Below, in pieces: positions 54,118 through 63,399 of a stretch of 64,000 nt of DNA. A model generated the notes under the pieces. It saw only the letters and a program-made list of their open reading frames with translations. It ran no database searches and had not been told where the DNA came from. The DNA comes from Bradyrhizobium guangdongense. GTDB taxonomy: Bacteria; Pseudomonadota; Alphaproteobacteria; Rhizobiales; Xanthobacteraceae. Every line of letters begins with the position of its first letter. The first letter of the stretch is position 1. Where the stretch lies: NCBI RefSeq assembly GCF_004114975.1, contig NZ_CP030051.1:6778501-6842500 (forward strand), in the 5' to 3' direction. A program made the translations under genes and the position numbers.

Positions 54118-54125
54118 GCTGCTCT

Positions 54126-54238
54126 CGTGTCCCGGACGCGCTGCAGCGTGCAACGCTGCTGCGCAGAGCGGGGCCCATGCCTCACAGTGGACCCCGGAAG
54201 CAGCGCAGCACGTCGTGCTGCGCTGCGTCCGGGGAACG
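54126..54238. repeat. Long palindromic repeat, CGTGTCCCGGACGC type
   Basis: 113 bp with outer arms CGTGTCCCGGACGCGCTGCAGC and its near complement ending GCTGCGTCCGGGGAACG, plus inner GGGGCCCATG...CAGTGGACCCC. Homologous to the copy at 44443-44552. (Arm partly quoted.). Confidence 0.7.
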
Positions 54239-54270
54239 TCATATCCATTTGCCGGTGTTGAAGCAGCCCC

Positions 54271-55815
54271 ATGGCCCACCCCTCCATCTACGCCCGCACC
54301 ACGCCAGATAAGATCGCTTACCAGATGGCCGGAACCGGCAAGGCGATCACCTATCGCGAGCTCGACGAGCTCTCGAACCAGGGCGCGCAGCTGTTCCGCT
54401 CGCTCGGCCTGAAGGCCGGCGACCACATCGCGCTCTTGATGGAGAACCGCCTCGCCTTCATGGAGATCTGCTGGGCGGCACAGCGCAGCGGGCTCTATTA
54501 CACCGCGATCAGCCGTTATCTGAAGCAGGACGAGATCGACTACATCATCGCCGATTGCGGCGCCAAGGTCGTGATCACCACGCCGAAATGCGCCGATCAG
54601 ATCAAGGGCCTGATCAAGGGGGCGCCGGGCGAGCCGATCTTCTACATGGTGGACGAGCCGCTAACCGGCTTTCGCTCCTACGACGAGGAAGCGGCCGCGC
54701 AACCGGCCACGCCGATCGCAGACGAAATCGCCGGCTACGACATGCTGTATTCGTCGGGAACGACGGGCCGCCCCAAGGGCATCAAGAAGGCGTTCGAGGG
54801 CAAGCCGATCGACGAGCCGAACGCGTTCCTGCGCGTGCTGTGCGCCGGCATGTGCGGCATGAATGCCGACAGCATCTATCTGTCGCCCGCGCCGCTCTAT
54901 CACGCGGCTCCCTTGCGCTTCAACATGATGGCGATCGTGCTCGGCGGCACCTCCATCATCATGGAGCATTTTGATGCCGAGGATTTCCTCAGGCTGGTGG
55001 AGAAGTACAAGGTCACCCAGTCGCAGCTCGTGCCGACCATGTTCGTGCGCATGCTGAAGCTGCCGGATGAGGTCCGCGCCAGGTACAACGTCTCGACGCT
55101 GAAGGGCGCCATCCACGCCGCGGCGCCCTGCCCGGTCGACGTCAAGGCCAAGATGATCGAATGGTGGGGCCCGATCCTGATCGAATATTATGCCGGCTCG
55201 GAGGGCAACGGCGTCACCGTCTGCAGCTCGAAGGAATGGCTGGAGCATCGCGGCAGCGTCGGCCGCGCCGTGGTCGGCAACATCAAGATTTTGGACGAGA
55301 ACGACGAGGAGCAGCCGGTTGGCGAGATCGGCACGGTCTATTTCGCCGATGCGCCTGCATTCACCTATCACAACGACCCTGAGAAGACGAAGAAGGCCTA
55401 CAACGCCAAGGGCTGGTCGACGCTCGGCGATGTCGGCTATCTCGACAAGGACGGCTTCCTCTATCTCACCGACCGCAAGTCCTACATGATCATCTCCGGC
55501 GGGGTGAACATCTATCCGCAGGAGACCGAGGACGTGCTCATCACCCACCCTGAGGTCGCTGACGTCGCCGTGTTTGGCGTACCCAACGAGGAGATGGGCG
55601 AAGAGGTCAAGGCCGTGGTGCAGCCGCACGACACGGCGCGTGCCGGCAAGGCGCTGGAGGCCGACCTGATCGCCTTTTGCAAGACGCGCCTCTCGGCCAT
55701 CAAATGCCCGCGCTCGATCGATTTCGAGGCCGAGCTGCCGCGCACGCCGACCGGCAAGCTGGTGAAGCGGCATTTGCGCGACCGGTATTGGCCGAAGACG
55801 GCGGCGAAGATTTAG
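54271..55815 (+). CDS. Acyl-CoA synthetase (AMP-binding)
   Basis: A 514-residue ANL enzyme: P-loop MLYSSGTTGRPKGIKKAF near residue 162, YYAGSEGNGVTVCSS near 307, LTDRKSYMIISGGVNIYPQE near 405, and the A10 Lys in TPTGKLVKRHLRD at the end. It activates a fatty or aromatic acid to its CoA ester. It follows the thiolase gene on the same strand, separated by a palindromic repeat, and feeds the same route. Confidence 0.9.
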   Translation: MAHPSIYARTTPDKIAYQMAGTGKAITYRELDELSNQGAQLFRSLGLKAGDHIALLMENRLAFMEICWAAQRSGLYYTAISRYLKQDEIDYIIADCGAKVVITTPKCADQIKGLIKGAPGEPIFYMVDEPLTGFRSYDEEAAAQPATPIADEIAGYDMLYSSGTTGRPKGIKKAFEGKPIDEPNAFLRVLCAGMCGMNADSIYLSPAPLYHAAPLRFNMMAIVLGGTSIIMEHFDAEDFLRLVEKYKVTQSQLVPTMFVRMLKLPDEVRARYNVSTLKGAIHAAAPCPVDVKAKMIEWWGPILIEYYAGSEGNGVTVCSSKEWLEHRGSVGRAVVGNIKILDENDEEQPVGEIGTVYFADAPAFTYHNDPEKTKKAYNAKGWSTLGDVGYLDKDGFLYLTDRKSYMIISGGVNIYPQETEDVLITHPEVADVAVFGVPNEEMGEEVKAVVQPHDTARAGKALEADLIAFCKTRLSAIKCPRSIDFEAELPRTPTGKLVKRHLRDRYWPKTAAKI

Positions 55816-55819
55816 GGCC

Positions 55820-56362
55820 TCAATCGAACAGGCTCGGCGTGTGGTTCACCAGCGCGCCTTCGATCTCGAGCATCTTCAGCTTGGTCACGACGCCGCCATT
55901 GGCCGAGAACCCGCCGGGCTTGTTGCCGGCGGCGAGCACGCGATGGCAGGGCACGACGATCGGGCACGGGTTGCGGCCGAGCGCCTGGCCGACGTCGCGC
56001 GACAGCTGGACGCCGCCGAGCTGCTTGGCGATGTCACCATAGGTGACGGTCTTGCCGGGCGGAATGGCGCGGGCGATCTCGTAGACGCCGCGGTTGAACT
56101 CCGGCACGCCGTCGAGGTCGAGCTCGATATCCGTGAGGTCGTCGGGCTCGCCCGCGAGCAGTCTTGTCATGCGGTCGATCGCCTCCTGCACCTCAGGGGT
56201 CGGCTCGGCTTCGATGGCATCGGCGTGGCGCTGGCTGATGCGGGTACGGATCTTGTCCTCGCCGCCCATCGGCAGCTGCGTGCCGTTGATGCCGCGCGGA
56301 CCCCAGGCGATGGCACAGAGGCCGATCCTGGTATCGAACAGGGCGAAATGCTGGTCGGTCAT
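55820..56362 (-). CDS. ogt: Methylated-DNA--[protein]-cysteine S-methyltransferase
   Basis: A 180-residue Ogt-type DNA repair protein. The methyl-acceptor Cys is in PIVVPCHRVLAAG (near residue 138), preceded by the DNA-reading IPPGKTVTYGDIAKQLG. It removes alkyl groups from O6-guanine in one turnover. There is no Ada regulatory domain. ATG 56362 is chosen; the longer upstream frame overlaps the neighbouring divergent hydrolase region. It is convergent with the acyl-CoA synthetase gene. Confidence 0.9.
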   Translation of the reverse strand: MTDQHFALFDTRIGLCAIAWGPRGINGTQLPMGGEDKIRTRISQRHADAIEAEPTPEVQEAIDRMTRLLAGEPDDLTDIELDLDGVPEFNRGVYEIARAIPPGKTVTYGDIAKQLGGVQLSRDVGQALGRNPCPIVVPCHRVLAAGNKPGGFSANGGVVTKLKMLEIEGALVNHTPSLFD

Positions 56363-56501
56363 GGCTTGGTTCCCTGGGCTTGCGTCCTTCTCGCATGCCC
56401 CCATTGTGAACTCGGCGCAAAATCTAGGCTTGGAAATAGTTGCGATCCACCCGGTTTCCGGGAATCTTGCACAGGAGTTCCGCCCGCCTCGCAAGTCCAG
56501 A

Positions 56502-57320
56502 ATGCAAAGCCTCCACGTCAACGGTTACGACATGCCCTATCTCGATGTGGGCGAAGACAGGAGCCGCCCGCCGCTGGTCTGCGTGCATGGCTCGCTGTCC
56601 GACTTTCGCGTGTGGGGCTGTGTGCTCGGCCCGCTGACGCAACGACATCGGATGATCGTTCCCAGCTTGCGGCACTTCTTCCCCGCACAATGGGATGGCG
56701 TCGGAGACACCTATTCGATCGGACAGCATGTCCGTGACGTCATCGCCTTCATCGAGCAGCTCGACCTCGGCCCGGTCGATCTGATGGGCCATTCCCGCGG
56801 CGGCCACATCTGCTTCCGCGTGGCGCAGCAGCGCCCCGATCTGCTGCGGCGGCTCGTTTTGGCCGAGCCCGGCGGCGAGCTCGATGCGAGCCTCGATCCT
56901 GAGTATGTCGGCGGCCCCTCGCCGCTCTTGGCGCGGTTCAAGGCGTCGGCCGAGAAGATCGCGGCCGGCGACGTCGACGGCGGGCTCGCCGTTTTCGTCG
57001 ACACGCTGGAAGGCGCCGGCACCTGGCCGCGGCTGCCGGCGATGGTGAAGCAGAACCTACGCGACAATGCGTACACCCTGATCGGCCAGGTCCGCGACGG
57101 CAGGCCGCCGTTCTCGAAGGCGGATGCGGAGGCGATCAAGATGCCGACGCTGTTCATCCTGGGCGCGCGGACCAAGGGCCTGCTGCCGAAGGTGCTGCAT
57201 GCGCTTGCCGCGCATGTGCCCTACTCCAAGACGGCGATCATCCCGAACGCGACCCATCCGATGTTCGAGCAGGCGCCGCAGAAATATTCCGAAGTGGTTC
57301 TCGACTTTCTGGCGAGCTGA
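56502..57320 (+). CDS. Alpha/beta hydrolase (first of a tandem pair)
   Basis: A 272-residue alpha/beta-hydrolase: oxyanion loop VCVHGSLSDFRVW (about residue 25), nucleophile elbow MGHSRGGHICFR (Ser about 95) and the His in NATHPMFEQ near the end. The paralog starts 2 bp after its stop, with the same MQS-VNGYDM opening. Substrate unknown; the cap region is short. ATG 56502 is at the start of the homologous block. Confidence 0.87.
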   Translation: MQSLHVNGYDMPYLDVGEDRSRPPLVCVHGSLSDFRVWGCVLGPLTQRHRMIVPSLRHFFPAQWDGVGDTYSIGQHVRDVIAFIEQLDLGPVDLMGHSRGGHICFRVAQQRPDLLRRLVLAEPGGELDASLDPEYVGGPSPLLARFKASAEKIAAGDVDGGLAVFVDTLEGAGTWPRLPAMVKQNLRDNAYTLIGQVRDGRPPFSKADAEAIKMPTLFILGARTKGLLPKVLHALAAHVPYSKTAIIPNATHPMFEQAPQKYSEVVLDFLAS

Positions 57321-57322
57321 TC

Positions 57323-58135
57323 ATGCAGAGCTTTCGCGTCAACGGTTACGACATGGCCTATCTCGGGATCGGCGAAGGCCGTCCGCTGGTCTGCGTGCAC
57401 GGCACGCTCGGCGATTTCCGCACCTGGTATTCGGTGCTCGGGCCGCTGTCGAAGAACCATCGCGTGATCGCGGTCAGCCTGCGGCGCTTCTTCCCGGAAC
57501 ATTGGGACGCCATCGGCGACGACTATAAGATGGCCCAGCACGTTGCAGACACGATCGCGTTCATCGAGCAGGTGGAGCCCGGGCCGGTCGATCTGATGGG
57601 CCATTCGCGCGGCGGGCACATCGCGTTTCGCGTCGCGCAGGCCCGGCCTGATCTGCTGCGCAAGCTGGTGCTGGCGGAGCCCGGCGGCGATCTCGATGCC
57701 AGCCTGCCGCTGCCCGAAGGCACGCCCGCCTATCCGCCGCTCGCCGCGAAGACGATGCGCTCGGTCGAAATGATCCGCGCCGGCGACGTCGAGGGCGCGC
57801 TGCAAAACTTCTACGAAGGCATCGAGGGCGACGGCTCCTGGCGGCGCGTGCCGGCAGCCGCAAAGCAGCAGTTGCGCGACAACACGCTCACCCTGCTCGG
57901 CCAGATCAACGAGCAGCGCCGGCCCTACACGCTCGCGGACGCGCAAGCGATCAGGACGCCGACGCTGCTGGTCGGCGGCGGCGCTACCACCGGCAGCCTG
58001 TCGGTGCTGTGGCGCGTGCTGGCCGAGCACATCACGGGCGCGCAGACGGCGGTGATCGCGAATGCCGGGCATTGGATGTTCGAGCAGGCGCCGCAGGAGT
58101 TCGGCGATGTGGTGAGCAGGTTTTTGGCGGAATAG
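57323..58135 (+). CDS. Alpha/beta hydrolase (second of a tandem pair)
   Basis: A 270-residue paralog of the preceding gene (MQSFRVNGYDMAYLGIGEG, VCVHGTLGDFRTW, MGHSRGGHIAFR, NAGHWMFEQAP), with the complete Ser/His pair and similar spacing. The two genes are separated by 2 bp, so they form one transcript and probably arose by tandem duplication. Both are cytosolic (no signal peptide). The substrate is not known. Confidence 0.87.
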   Translation: MQSFRVNGYDMAYLGIGEGRPLVCVHGTLGDFRTWYSVLGPLSKNHRVIAVSLRRFFPEHWDAIGDDYKMAQHVADTIAFIEQVEPGPVDLMGHSRGGHIAFRVAQARPDLLRKLVLAEPGGDLDASLPLPEGTPAYPPLAAKTMRSVEMIRAGDVEGALQNFYEGIEGDGSWRRVPAAAKQQLRDNTLTLLGQINEQRRPYTLADAQAIRTPTLLVGGGATTGSLSVLWRVLAEHITGAQTAVIANAGHWMFEQAPQEFGDVVSRFLAE

Positions 58136-58160
58136 CAGCCGGCACCCGCCTCACAACACC

Positions 58161-58182
58161 AAAACAACCCCATGCACAGTAG
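58161..58182. repeat. Dispersed 22-bp repeat, second copy
   Basis: Identical to 15612-15633 (core ACAACCCCATGCACAGTAG), again just after a stop codon on the plus strand. The following 135 bp hold one GC-rich hairpin (CGATGCTTCGCATCG) and the PhyH ribosome site. Confidence 0.6.
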
Positions 58183-58317
58183 ACGACATGAAGAGAATCA
58201 ACAGCTTACACGTTTGGAAAGGTGAGATCGCTTGGGCGGCTTGACGCCCTCGCCCTGACTGCCGGACGATGCTTCGCATCGCCCCGGAACGACAAAAACA
58301 AAGCAGGAGGACGACCC

Positions 58318-59118
58318 ATGAAACTGTCCCAAGAGCAATTGGAGTTCTTCCAGCGCGAAGGCTGGCTGTTCCTGCCCGAACTGTTTGCCCAGGAGGAGGT
58401 CGACCTGCTCGCGCGCGAGGCGGTGGGCATCTACGACGCCAACCGGCCGGAGGTCTGGCGCGAGAAGAGCGGCGCACCGCGGACGGCCTTCGCCGCGCAT
58501 CTCTACAACGAGGCCTTCGGCATTCTCGGTGCCCATCCGCGCATGATCGAGCCGGTCGAGCAGGTGTTCGGCGAGCCCGTCTACATGCACCAGTTCAAGA
58601 TCAACGCGAAATCGGCTTTCACTGGCGACGTCTGGCAGTGGCACCAGGATTACGGCACCTGGAAGCGCGACGACGGCATGCCGGAGCCGCGCGCGATGAA
58701 CATCGCGATCTTCCTCGACGAGGTGATGCCGATCAACGGCCCCCTGATGCTGGTGCCGCGCAGCCAGGACGCCGGCGACCTCGAAGCTTCGCATGACCTC
58801 GCCACCACCTCCTATCCGCTGTGGACGCTGGACGAGGACACGGTGACACGCCTCGTCGAGCAGGGCGGCATCGTCGCGCCGACCGGCAAGCCCGGCGGCA
58901 TGCTGATGTTCCACGGCAACCTGGTGCACGGCTCGGCCGGCAACATCACGCCCTACCCGCGCAAGATCGTGTATCTGACGCTGAACGCGGTCTCGAACTA
59001 CATCCGTACACCGACCAGGCCGGACTACATCGCGCATCGCGATTTCACGCCGATCAAGGCGGTGGAGGACGATGCGCTGCTGCGGCTGGCCCGTGCACCA
59101 AGGCAGGCGGCGGAGTAG
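58318..59118 (+). CDS. Phytanoyl-CoA dioxygenase (PhyH) family protein
   Basis: A 266-residue Fe(II)/2-oxoglutarate oxygenase. The metal triad is H-x-D in WQWHQDYGTW (about residue 109) and the distal His in FHGNLVHGSAGN (about 207); the Arg for 2-oxoglutarate follows in NITPYPRKIVYLTL. The family hydroxylates acyl-CoAs, ectoine or antibiotic intermediates; the target here is unknown. GGAGG seven bases before ATG 58318 sets the start; the frame is open 32 codons earlier through a repeat-like region. Confidence 0.88.
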   Translation: MKLSQEQLEFFQREGWLFLPELFAQEEVDLLAREAVGIYDANRPEVWREKSGAPRTAFAAHLYNEAFGILGAHPRMIEPVEQVFGEPVYMHQFKINAKSAFTGDVWQWHQDYGTWKRDDGMPEPRAMNIAIFLDEVMPINGPLMLVPRSQDAGDLEASHDLATTSYPLWTLDEDTVTRLVEQGGIVAPTGKPGGMLMFHGNLVHGSAGNITPYPRKIVYLTLNAVSNYIRTPTRPDYIAHRDFTPIKAVEDDALLRLARAPRQAAE

Positions 59119-59121
59119 ACT

Positions 59122-59224
59122 GTCATTCCGGGGCGACGCGTAGCGTCGAGCCCGGAATCCATTGGGCCGCAGAGATTGTGGATCAATGGATTCCGGGCTC
59201 GCGCTTCGCGCGCCCCGGAATAAC
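59122..59224. repeat. Long palindromic repeat, GTCATTCCGGG type
   Basis: 103 bp with outer arms GTCATTCCGGGGCG and CGCCCCGGAATAAC and inner GAGCCCGGAATCCATTG/CAATGGATTCCGGGCTC. Same layout as 23327-23430 and 48338-48440. Confidence 0.8.
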
Positions 59225-59257
59225 GAGCTTTGATTGTTGAACCTACGGATTTCCCCC

Positions 59258-60571
59258 ATGAACCTCTTCCGCCTTCTCCAGGCCCGTGCGTCCGCCGGCA
59301 AGCCTGTTCGTGTCGCACTGATCGGCGCCGGCAAATTCGGCTCGATGTTTTTGGCCCAGGTGCCGCACACGCCGGGGCTGGAGGTGCCCATCATCGTCGA
59401 TATCGACCGTGACCGTGCACGCGAGGCTTGTCGCACCGTCGGCTGGAGCGCCGAACGGATCGCAGCCACCGTCTTCGCCGACGACGGCGCGCATGCAATC
59501 GCGGGCGGCGCGATGGATGTCGTGGTCGAGGCGACTGGCAATCCCGCCGTCGGCATCCGTCACGCGCGCGCCGCGATCGCGGCGGGCAAGCACATTGTGA
59601 TGGTCAATGTCGAGGCCGACGTGCTGGCGGGCCCGCTGCTTGCCGAAGAAGCGCGGAAAGCGGGCGTGGTCTATTCGCTCGCCTATGGCGACCAGCCGGC
59701 GCTGACGGCGGAGATGGTCGACTGGGCGCGCGCGACAGGATTTCGCGTCGTCGCTGCCGGCAAAGGGACAAAATATCTGCCCGCCTATCACGACGTGACG
59801 CCCGACGGGGTCTGGCAGCATTATGGCCTGACCGCAGGCGAAGCGCAGTCGGCCGGCATGAATCCGCAGATGTTCAACTCCTTCCTCGACGGCACCAAAT
59901 CGGCCATCGAGATGGCGGCGATCGCCAATGCCTGCACCCTCGACGTGCCCGCGGAGGGACTTCTGTTTCCGCCCTGCGGCGTCGACGATCTCCCGCACAT
60001 CATGCGGCCGCGCTCGCGCGGCGGTGTGCTGGAGCGGTCCGGCGTCGTTGAAGTCGTGTCATCGCTGGAGCGCGACGGACGGCCGGTGTTTCGCGATCTG
60101 CGCTGGGGCGTCTATGTCGTGCTGGAGGCGCCGAACGACTACGCCGCCGATTGCTTCAGGCAATACGGCTTGAAGACGGATGCGAGCGGTCGATATGCCG
60201 CCATGTACAAGCCCTATCATCTGATCGGGCTGGAGCTGAACATCTCGGTGCTGTCGGCGGCGCTACGCGGCGAGCCGACCGGACAGCCCCACGGCTTCCG
60301 TGGCGACGTCGCTGCGGTCGCCAAGCGCGACTTGCGCGCCGGCGAAATGCTGGACGGCGAAGGCGGCTACACGGTGTGGGGCAAGCTGGTGCCGGCGGCC
60401 ACGAGCCTGAAGGCGGGTGCACTGCCGATCGGCCTCGCGCATCGCTTGAAGCTGAAGCACGACGTCCCCTATGGCGCGGTGCTGCGCTGGAGCGACGTCG
60501 AATTCGACGCGGGCAGCGAGACCGTCAAGACGCGCAAGGCCATGGAGGCCGCGTTCGCATCGCAACATTGA
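59258..60571 (+). CDS. Homoserine-dehydrogenase-like oxidoreductase with C-terminal SAF domain
   Basis: A 437-residue protein: NAD(P)-binding VRVALIGAGKFGSMFLAQV (about residues 18-36), VVVEATGNPAVG and the central dehydrogenase domain, then a C-terminal SAF domain (about 350-430, VAKRDLRAGEMLDGEGGYTVWGKLVPA), as in antifreeze-like and altronate-dehydratase proteins. It matches the COG4091 group. The substrate is unknown, possibly a sugar acid or tetronate-type compound. ATG 59258 begins MNLFRLLQ. It is followed by a TRAP-type binding protein gene. Confidence 0.83.
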   Translation: MNLFRLLQARASAGKPVRVALIGAGKFGSMFLAQVPHTPGLEVPIIVDIDRDRAREACRTVGWSAERIAATVFADDGAHAIAGGAMDVVVEATGNPAVGIRHARAAIAAGKHIVMVNVEADVLAGPLLAEEARKAGVVYSLAYGDQPALTAEMVDWARATGFRVVAAGKGTKYLPAYHDVTPDGVWQHYGLTAGEAQSAGMNPQMFNSFLDGTKSAIEMAAIANACTLDVPAEGLLFPPCGVDDLPHIMRPRSRGGVLERSGVVEVVSSLERDGRPVFRDLRWGVYVVLEAPNDYAADCFRQYGLKTDASGRYAAMYKPYHLIGLELNISVLSAALRGEPTGQPHGFRGDVAAVAKRDLRAGEMLDGEGGYTVWGKLVPAATSLKAGALPIGLAHRLKLKHDVPYGAVLRWSDVEFDAGSETVKTRKAMEAAFASQH

Positions 60572-60744
60572 GGGCCGTCCGATCGCGCGACCAAAGCACG
60601 CTTGCTTTGCCGGGCGCCTTTCGTCATCCTGCCGCCGGTCCGGAAGAATTTCGGACGCAGCAAACGTCGATCAGCGGCGAACTCCAAGCGACAGCAAGAT
60701 CGTGATCCCTCGTCGAGGCATCGACACCAACAGAGGGGAAGCGC

Positions 60745-61833
<1,089 letters not shown>

Positions 61834-61860
61834 AGAACGCGCGCGTGCTGAAACGACGAA

Positions 61861-61887
61861 AGCCCCGGAGATGTCTCCGGGGCTTTT
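61861..61887 (+). terminator. Rho-independent terminator after TRAP gene
   Basis: AGCCCCGGAG-ATGT-CTCCGGGGCT, a 10-bp perfect stem followed by TTT, 27 bp after the stop codon of the binding protein gene. Confidence 0.85.
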
Positions 61888-61908
61888 GGTTTGGCGGCGA
61901 TGAAAGTC

Positions 61909-61997
61909 TCGTAGGGTGGGCAAAGTGGAGCGTGCCCACGCATTGTTTGTGACCCAGAGAGATGGTGGGCACGGCGCTTTGCGCCTTTGCCCACCCT
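61909..61997. repeat. Palindromic repeat interrupted by the IS110 element
   Basis: Left arm TCGTAGGGTGGGCAAAG (61909-61925), inner arms GTGCCCAC/GTGGGCAC (61932-61939, 61965-61972), and right arm CTTTGCCCACCCT (61985-61997). The right arm stops after CCCT where CTTTGCCCACCCTACGA is expected; the missing ACG appears at 63372-63374, right after the far end of the IS element. Thus the element is inserted at the CT of the right arm. Confidence 0.8.
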
Positions 61998-62015
61998 TGT
62001 ATTAGCGCGCCGGGT

Positions 62016-62021
62016 TAGGAT
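62016..62021 (+). promoter_or_regulatory. -10 element of a probable junction promoter
   Basis: If the two ends are joined as in the circular intermediate (right end, CT, left end), TTGCTT spans the junction and lies exactly 17 bp upstream of TAGGAT at 62016-62021. Such a promoter exists only in the circle and would drive the guide RNA and transposase. In the integrated copy the -35 is lost. Confidence 0.5.
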
Positions 62022-62027
62022 GGCCAC

Positions 62028-62208
62028 GTTCCGTGAGGAATGGCCCAGCCCGGGTGGCCGCCCGAGCTGGGCCGCCGATCGATCGGATCGATGCCCACCG
62101 AAGCCCTGAAGGGCTGCGTTTCGTAGCAAGATCGCGGTCGGCACTTCAGCGGGACCCGCATGGTTGAACGAACTTCAGGTTCGCATTCACAAGGGAGGGT
62201 CGAGGAAG
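62028..62208 (+). ncRNA. Bridge RNA (guide RNA) of the IS110-family element
   Basis: Three structural parts in the order known for IS110 bridge RNAs. (1) 5' hairpin GGCCCAGC/GCTGGGCC (62042-62073, inner CGGG/CCCG). (2) Target loop closed by GCCGA-CGATC / GATCG-TCGGC (62074-62142): left guide TGCCCACC (62092-62099), hairpin AGCCC-TGAA-GGGCT, right guide TCGTAG (62121-62126). (3) Donor loop closed by CTTC, GACCC / GGGTC, GAAG (62144-62208): left guide ATGGTTG (62160-62166), hairpin CGAAC-TTCAG-GTTCG, right guide ACAAG (62189-62193). Guides match the two halves of the insertion site and of the element junction. About 180 nt; 5' end inferred from the junction promoter. Confidence 0.82.
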
Positions 62209-63180
62209 ATGGCCAAGCATATCATGATCTGTGCCGGGATCGATACCGGCAAAGACAAGCTCGACGTGGCGGTCGACGGCAGCTCGGAGCGATTGCAGGT
62301 CGACAATACGGTAGAAGGCCGCCAGGAGCTGGTGGAGTGGCTGAAGGGCCACAAGGTCAAGCGGATAGGGATCGAGGCAAGCGGAGGCTATGAGCGGGCT
62401 GTCGTCGCTGAGCTGCGACGCAAGCGGTTCGTCGTCGTCCTGTTTCAGCCCAAGCAGGTCCGTGCCTATGCCACGTTCCATCAGCTGCTGGCCAAGAACG
62501 ATACGATCGACGCGGCGCTGATCGCGATGTGCACTGCTGCGGTCAAAACGATCCATCCCGCTCCGGATCCGCGTCTGCAGCCCTTTGCCGAGCATCTGAC
62601 GATGATCGACCAGATCACGGAGGACATCGCAAGACTGAAGAACCGGCTTGAGAGTTGCCGCGACACGCGGATTCAAGGGGTTTGGAAGGCGCAGATCGCG
62701 CTCCTGACCAAGTCCAAACGAGCTGAACTCAAAGCGCTGCTGGCGACGATCCGCAAGCACCCTGATCTGGCCGCACGGCTCGATCTGATCTATAGCGTCG
62801 CCGGCTGCGGCCTGCCGACCGCGGTTGCCGTCCTGGTCAGGATGCCCGAGGTCGGCAACATCACGCGTGGGCCCGCTGCAGCTCTCGGCGGGCTGGCGCC
62901 TTACGACGACGACAGCGGCAATCGCGCCGGCGCCCGTCACATCGAGGGTGGCCGCGAACGCCTGCGCCGGGCGCTCTACACCGCGGCCCTTGCGGCATCC
63001 TTCCGCTGGAATCCGCAGCTCAAGGCTCTGTACGCCCGCCTGATCGCCGCCGGCAAAGGCCACAAATGCGCGCTCATCGCCTGCGCCAGAAAGCTGCTCG
63101 TCACGATCAACGCCGTCGTCGCCCGCGGAACTCCCTGGGTGGCAGAGCTGCCTCAACTCGCCAAGCGGCCCGCCGCCTGA
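62209..63180 (+). CDS. IS110-family transposase (DEDD recombinase)
   Basis: A 323-residue recombinase. RuvC-like acidic residues: Asp12 (GIDTGKDKLDVAV), Glu56 (IEASGGYE), Asp98 and Asp101 (KNDTIDA). A coiled coil links it to the C-terminal Tnp domain (VAGCGLPTAVAVLVRMPEVG, then LGGLAPYDDDSGN with the likely catalytic Ser). With the bridge RNA upstream it recombines donor and target at CT. ATG 62209 is at the end of the donor-loop stem; a TTG 15 codons earlier would lie inside the RNA. The gene is intact. Confidence 0.93.
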   Translation: MAKHIMICAGIDTGKDKLDVAVDGSSERLQVDNTVEGRQELVEWLKGHKVKRIGIEASGGYERAVVAELRRKRFVVVLFQPKQVRAYATFHQLLAKNDTIDAALIAMCTAAVKTIHPAPDPRLQPFAEHLTMIDQITEDIARLKNRLESCRDTRIQGVWKAQIALLTKSKRAELKALLATIRKHPDLAARLDLIYSVAGCGLPTAVAVLVRMPEVGNITRGPAAALGGLAPYDDDSGNRAGARHIEGGRERLRRALYTAALAASFRWNPQLKALYARLIAAGKGHKCALIACARKLLVTINAVVARGTPWVAELPQLAKRPAA

Positions 63181-63371
63181 CCCGTTTCTTTGTTCGACTA
63201 GGCGACCGTTTCTTCGTCCCGACCTGCCGCAACAAAGACGCCGCGCGCGGCGGCCGTCAAGGCTGGCCGTCGCTCTGCTCCCGCCTTACATCAGCTGCTG
63301 CCAGGCCACGCCTTGATGGGCGCAAGCGCGGCGTCACCATCAAGGCCATCGGGGGCGACTTAATGGTTGCT
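63181..63371. other. 3' noncoding end of the IS110-family element
   Basis: 190 bp from the transposase stop to the end of the element. No ORF is supportable. It holds GCCGCGCGCGGC-like pairs near 63240 and CAAGGC/GCCTTG pairs (63259-63264, 63309-63316, 63342-63347). The last bases, ATGGTTG then CT (63363-63371), are the left donor half read by the guide. Confidence 0.7.
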
Positions 63372-63399
63372 ACGGCAGCAGCGAATGCCGCTCACATCC

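Larger units (their letters stand above)
61996..63369 (+). mobile_element. IS110-family insertion sequence, complete, about 1,374 bp, with readable guide RNA
   Basis: The element is bounded by CT dinucleotides (61996-61997 and 63370-63371) in a broken chromosomal palindrome. It has one transposase gene (62209-63180), a 5' noncoding end of about 212 bp and a 3' noncoding end of about 190 bp, no terminal inverted repeats and no long target duplication, as expected for IS110. The 5' end carries both target and donor guides (see the RNA feature). Ends are inferred from the broken palindrome and from guide matches at both ends. Confidence 0.85.

Noticed and set aside
62101..62120. IS1111-type arrangement with the guide RNA downstream of the transposase
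   Set aside because: Both target and donor guide matches are upstream of the gene, the IS110 arrangement; the 3' end shows no such loops.
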